DNA of 5,805 nt from Acidobacteriaceae bacterium (GTDB lineage Bacteria; Acidobacteriota; Terriglobia; Terriglobales; Acidobacteriaceae). The notes beneath the pieces were generated by a model. That model was not told the DNA's origin. It saw nothing but the letters and a program-made list of their open reading frames with translations, and did not search any database. The stretch is from assembly GCA_003162255.1 (NCBI GenBank), contig PMMJ01000395.1, positions 1 through 5,805 of the forward strand. The letters are read 5' to 3'. Below, in pieces: positions 4,882 through 5,805 of this stretch; position 1 is the first letter of the stretch, and every line of letters starts with the position of its first letter. Made by a program: the position numbers and the translations under genes.

Positions 4882-5805
4882 TCACTCCAGCCGCCTGCCC
4901 TTCGTCTCCGGCAACTGAGTTGCCATCAAGCTTGCCAGAAAGAAAGCTGCGCCGCACAGATAGAAAGCCCAACTAAGTCCCTTAGCCTGGCCGACCCATC
5001 CAATGATCCAGGGCGCAACGCAACTAAGAGCCCGTGCGCCATTGTAAGTGAAGCCCAAGGCGCGCGCCCGCACGCGGGTGGGGAAAATCTCGCTGCCGAT
5101 AATGCCCGAGCCGGAAAAGAATCCCGTTCCGAAGAAGGCGACAATCGTCCCGAGTACTAGCAACGCCGCCTGCGAACGCGCCATTGCGTAGAGAGGCACC
5201 AGAACGGCGGCGGCAAAAAGATAGAGTATGAACGATTTGCGTCGGCCCAAATGGTCGGCAACCCAGCCAAAGCTGATGTAACCGGGAAACATGCCCAACA
5301 GGTTGAGCACGATGAGCAGCGTAGTTGTCCCCATAATGCCGAAACCACGCCCGCCTTGTGCGACCGAAAGCGACAAATAAGGAGGAATCCAGGTGAACAG
5401 TCCCCACCACGCAAACAATCCGAAGAAGTTGAGCAGGAGCAGGACGATGGTGCTCTTGCCATAAGGTGCGCAGAAAATGATGAAGAAAGAATCGCTCTCC
5501 GGGGAATCGCCGTCGACCTGCTTGTGTGGCGCGGGCACCCCTGCCCGCGAACTGCCAGCATCATCTCCACGTTGGGCTTCCAAACGGGGAACGTCGCCTT
5601 CTGCCGCATGTTGGTTGAGCCACATCTGCGATTCCGCCACACGATTCTGTATCCAGAGCGTAACGAAAGCGGGAAGAATTCCGACAAAAAACACCATCCG
5701 CCAGTTGGCGTAACGCAGAACGATGCCTGCTGTCAGCGCCGCCAGCGCATAGCCGATGGCCCACGAACTCTGCACCACGGAAAGCGCCTTAGCCCGCAAT
5801 TCATC
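4882..5805 (-). CDS. MFS transporter (metabolite/sugar:H+ symporter type), partial, start outside the window
   Basis: Inner-membrane secondary transporter of the major facilitator superfamily. The frame runs open to the right edge; 307 residues are visible and roughly the first 120-150 are missing. The TTG at 5799-5797 is an internal Leu codon (...D-E-L-R-A-K-A-L), not a start. Seen, numbered from the edge: a helix with VQSSWAIGYALAAL (10-23); a cytoplasmic central loop at about 53-105; the second-half motif A as GWVADHLGRRKS (180-191); SEIFPTRVRARALGF (238-252); and the terminal PETKGRRLE (299-307), which resembles the PETKG end of sugar-porter-like MFS proteins. About eight hydrophobic segments are present. 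The central loop contains an SRAGVPAPH stretch encoded by a short palindromic repeat at 5530-5549. The substrate is unknown; sugar acid, aromatic acid or other metabolite uptake are all possible. Convergent with the OsmC-like gene. Confidence 0.88.
   Translation of the reverse strand, partial: DELRAKALSVVQSSWAIGYALAALTAGIVLRYANWRMVFFVGILPAFVTLWIQNRVAESQMWLNQHAAEGDVPRLEAQRGDDAGSSRAGVPAPHKQVDGDSPESDSFFIIFCAPYGKSTIVLLLLNFFGLFAWWGLFTWIPPYLSLSVAQGGRGFGIMGTTTLLIVLNLLGMFPGYISFGWVADHLGRRKSFILYLFAAAVLVPLYAMARSQAALLVLGTIVAFFGTGFFSGSGIIGSEIFPTRVRARALGFTYNGARALSCVAPWIIGWVGQAKGLSWAFYLCGAAFFLASLMATQLPETKGRRLE
5530..5549. repeat. Short GC palindrome (8-bp arms, 4-nt loop) inside the MFS coding sequence
   Basis: CGCGGGCA (5530-5537), a CCCC loop and TGCCCGCG (5542-5549) form a perfect compact hairpin. 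It is read in frame by the MFS gene as part of S-R-A-G-V-P-A in the cytoplasmic linker. From memory, GGCGCGGGCAC-CCTGCCCGCG strings recur between genes in acidobacterial genomes; this was not checked. Confidence 0.55.

Overview
The window is a moderately GC-rich stretch of bacterial chromosome carrying ordinary housekeeping and accessory genes. Six protein genes are supported, and the two at the edges are cut by the window. I see no rRNA, tRNA, CRISPR array, transposase, phage or defence gene. The organism is most likely a member of the Acidobacteriota or a close soil relative. This is an inference from memory. The secreted parvulin-like protein (paired cysteines followed by a KTVITREQFEKL stretch), the style of the MFS transporter, and the short GAGACGCAGAG / CACAGAGGA / GCGGGCA..TGCCCGC repeats all resemble what I recall from that phylum. 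No database was searched.

Layout, left to right. (1) 1-440, plus strand: C-terminal part of a UbiE/MenG quinone methyltransferase. (2) 440-542: a 103-bp inverted-repeat element lying between, and partly inside, two convergent genes. (3) 495-2732, minus strand: a two-gene unit. A secreted PpiC-like (parvulin) protein is transcribed first, and an NAD-dependent epimerase/dehydratase follows; the stop and start codons abut exactly (TAAATG). (4) About 2733-2850: divergent intergenic region with a strong ribosome binding site for the parvulin gene and a plausible sigma70-type promoter for the gene on the other side. (5) 2851-4281, plus: a cation diffusion facilitator (CDF) metal exporter with three tandem copies of the cytoplasmic C-terminal domain. 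(6) 4282-4403: a spacer with a bulged inverted repeat. (7) 4404-4805, plus: an OsmC-family thiol peroxidase-like protein. (8) 4882-5805, minus: the C-terminal two thirds of an MFS transporter, convergent with the OsmC gene.

The genes do not form one obvious pathway. Quinone methylation, envelope protein folding, sugar-nucleotide-type SDR chemistry, divalent metal efflux and peroxide/thiol protection are loosely linked by envelope and stress physiology, but the arrangement looks like normal gene neighbourhood rather than a dedicated system.

Most worth a second look are: two places where short repeat elements appear to have become translated protein (the last ~15 residues of the epimerase, and a linker in the MFS transporter); the triple-C-terminal-domain CDF protein, in which copies 2 and 3 keep all the zinc-site residues remembered from YiiP while copy 1 has lost most of them; and a parvulin-like domain that lacks its first conserved histidine and is split by a Lys/Ala/Glu-rich insert. 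I found no convincing evidence for a wholly new system.
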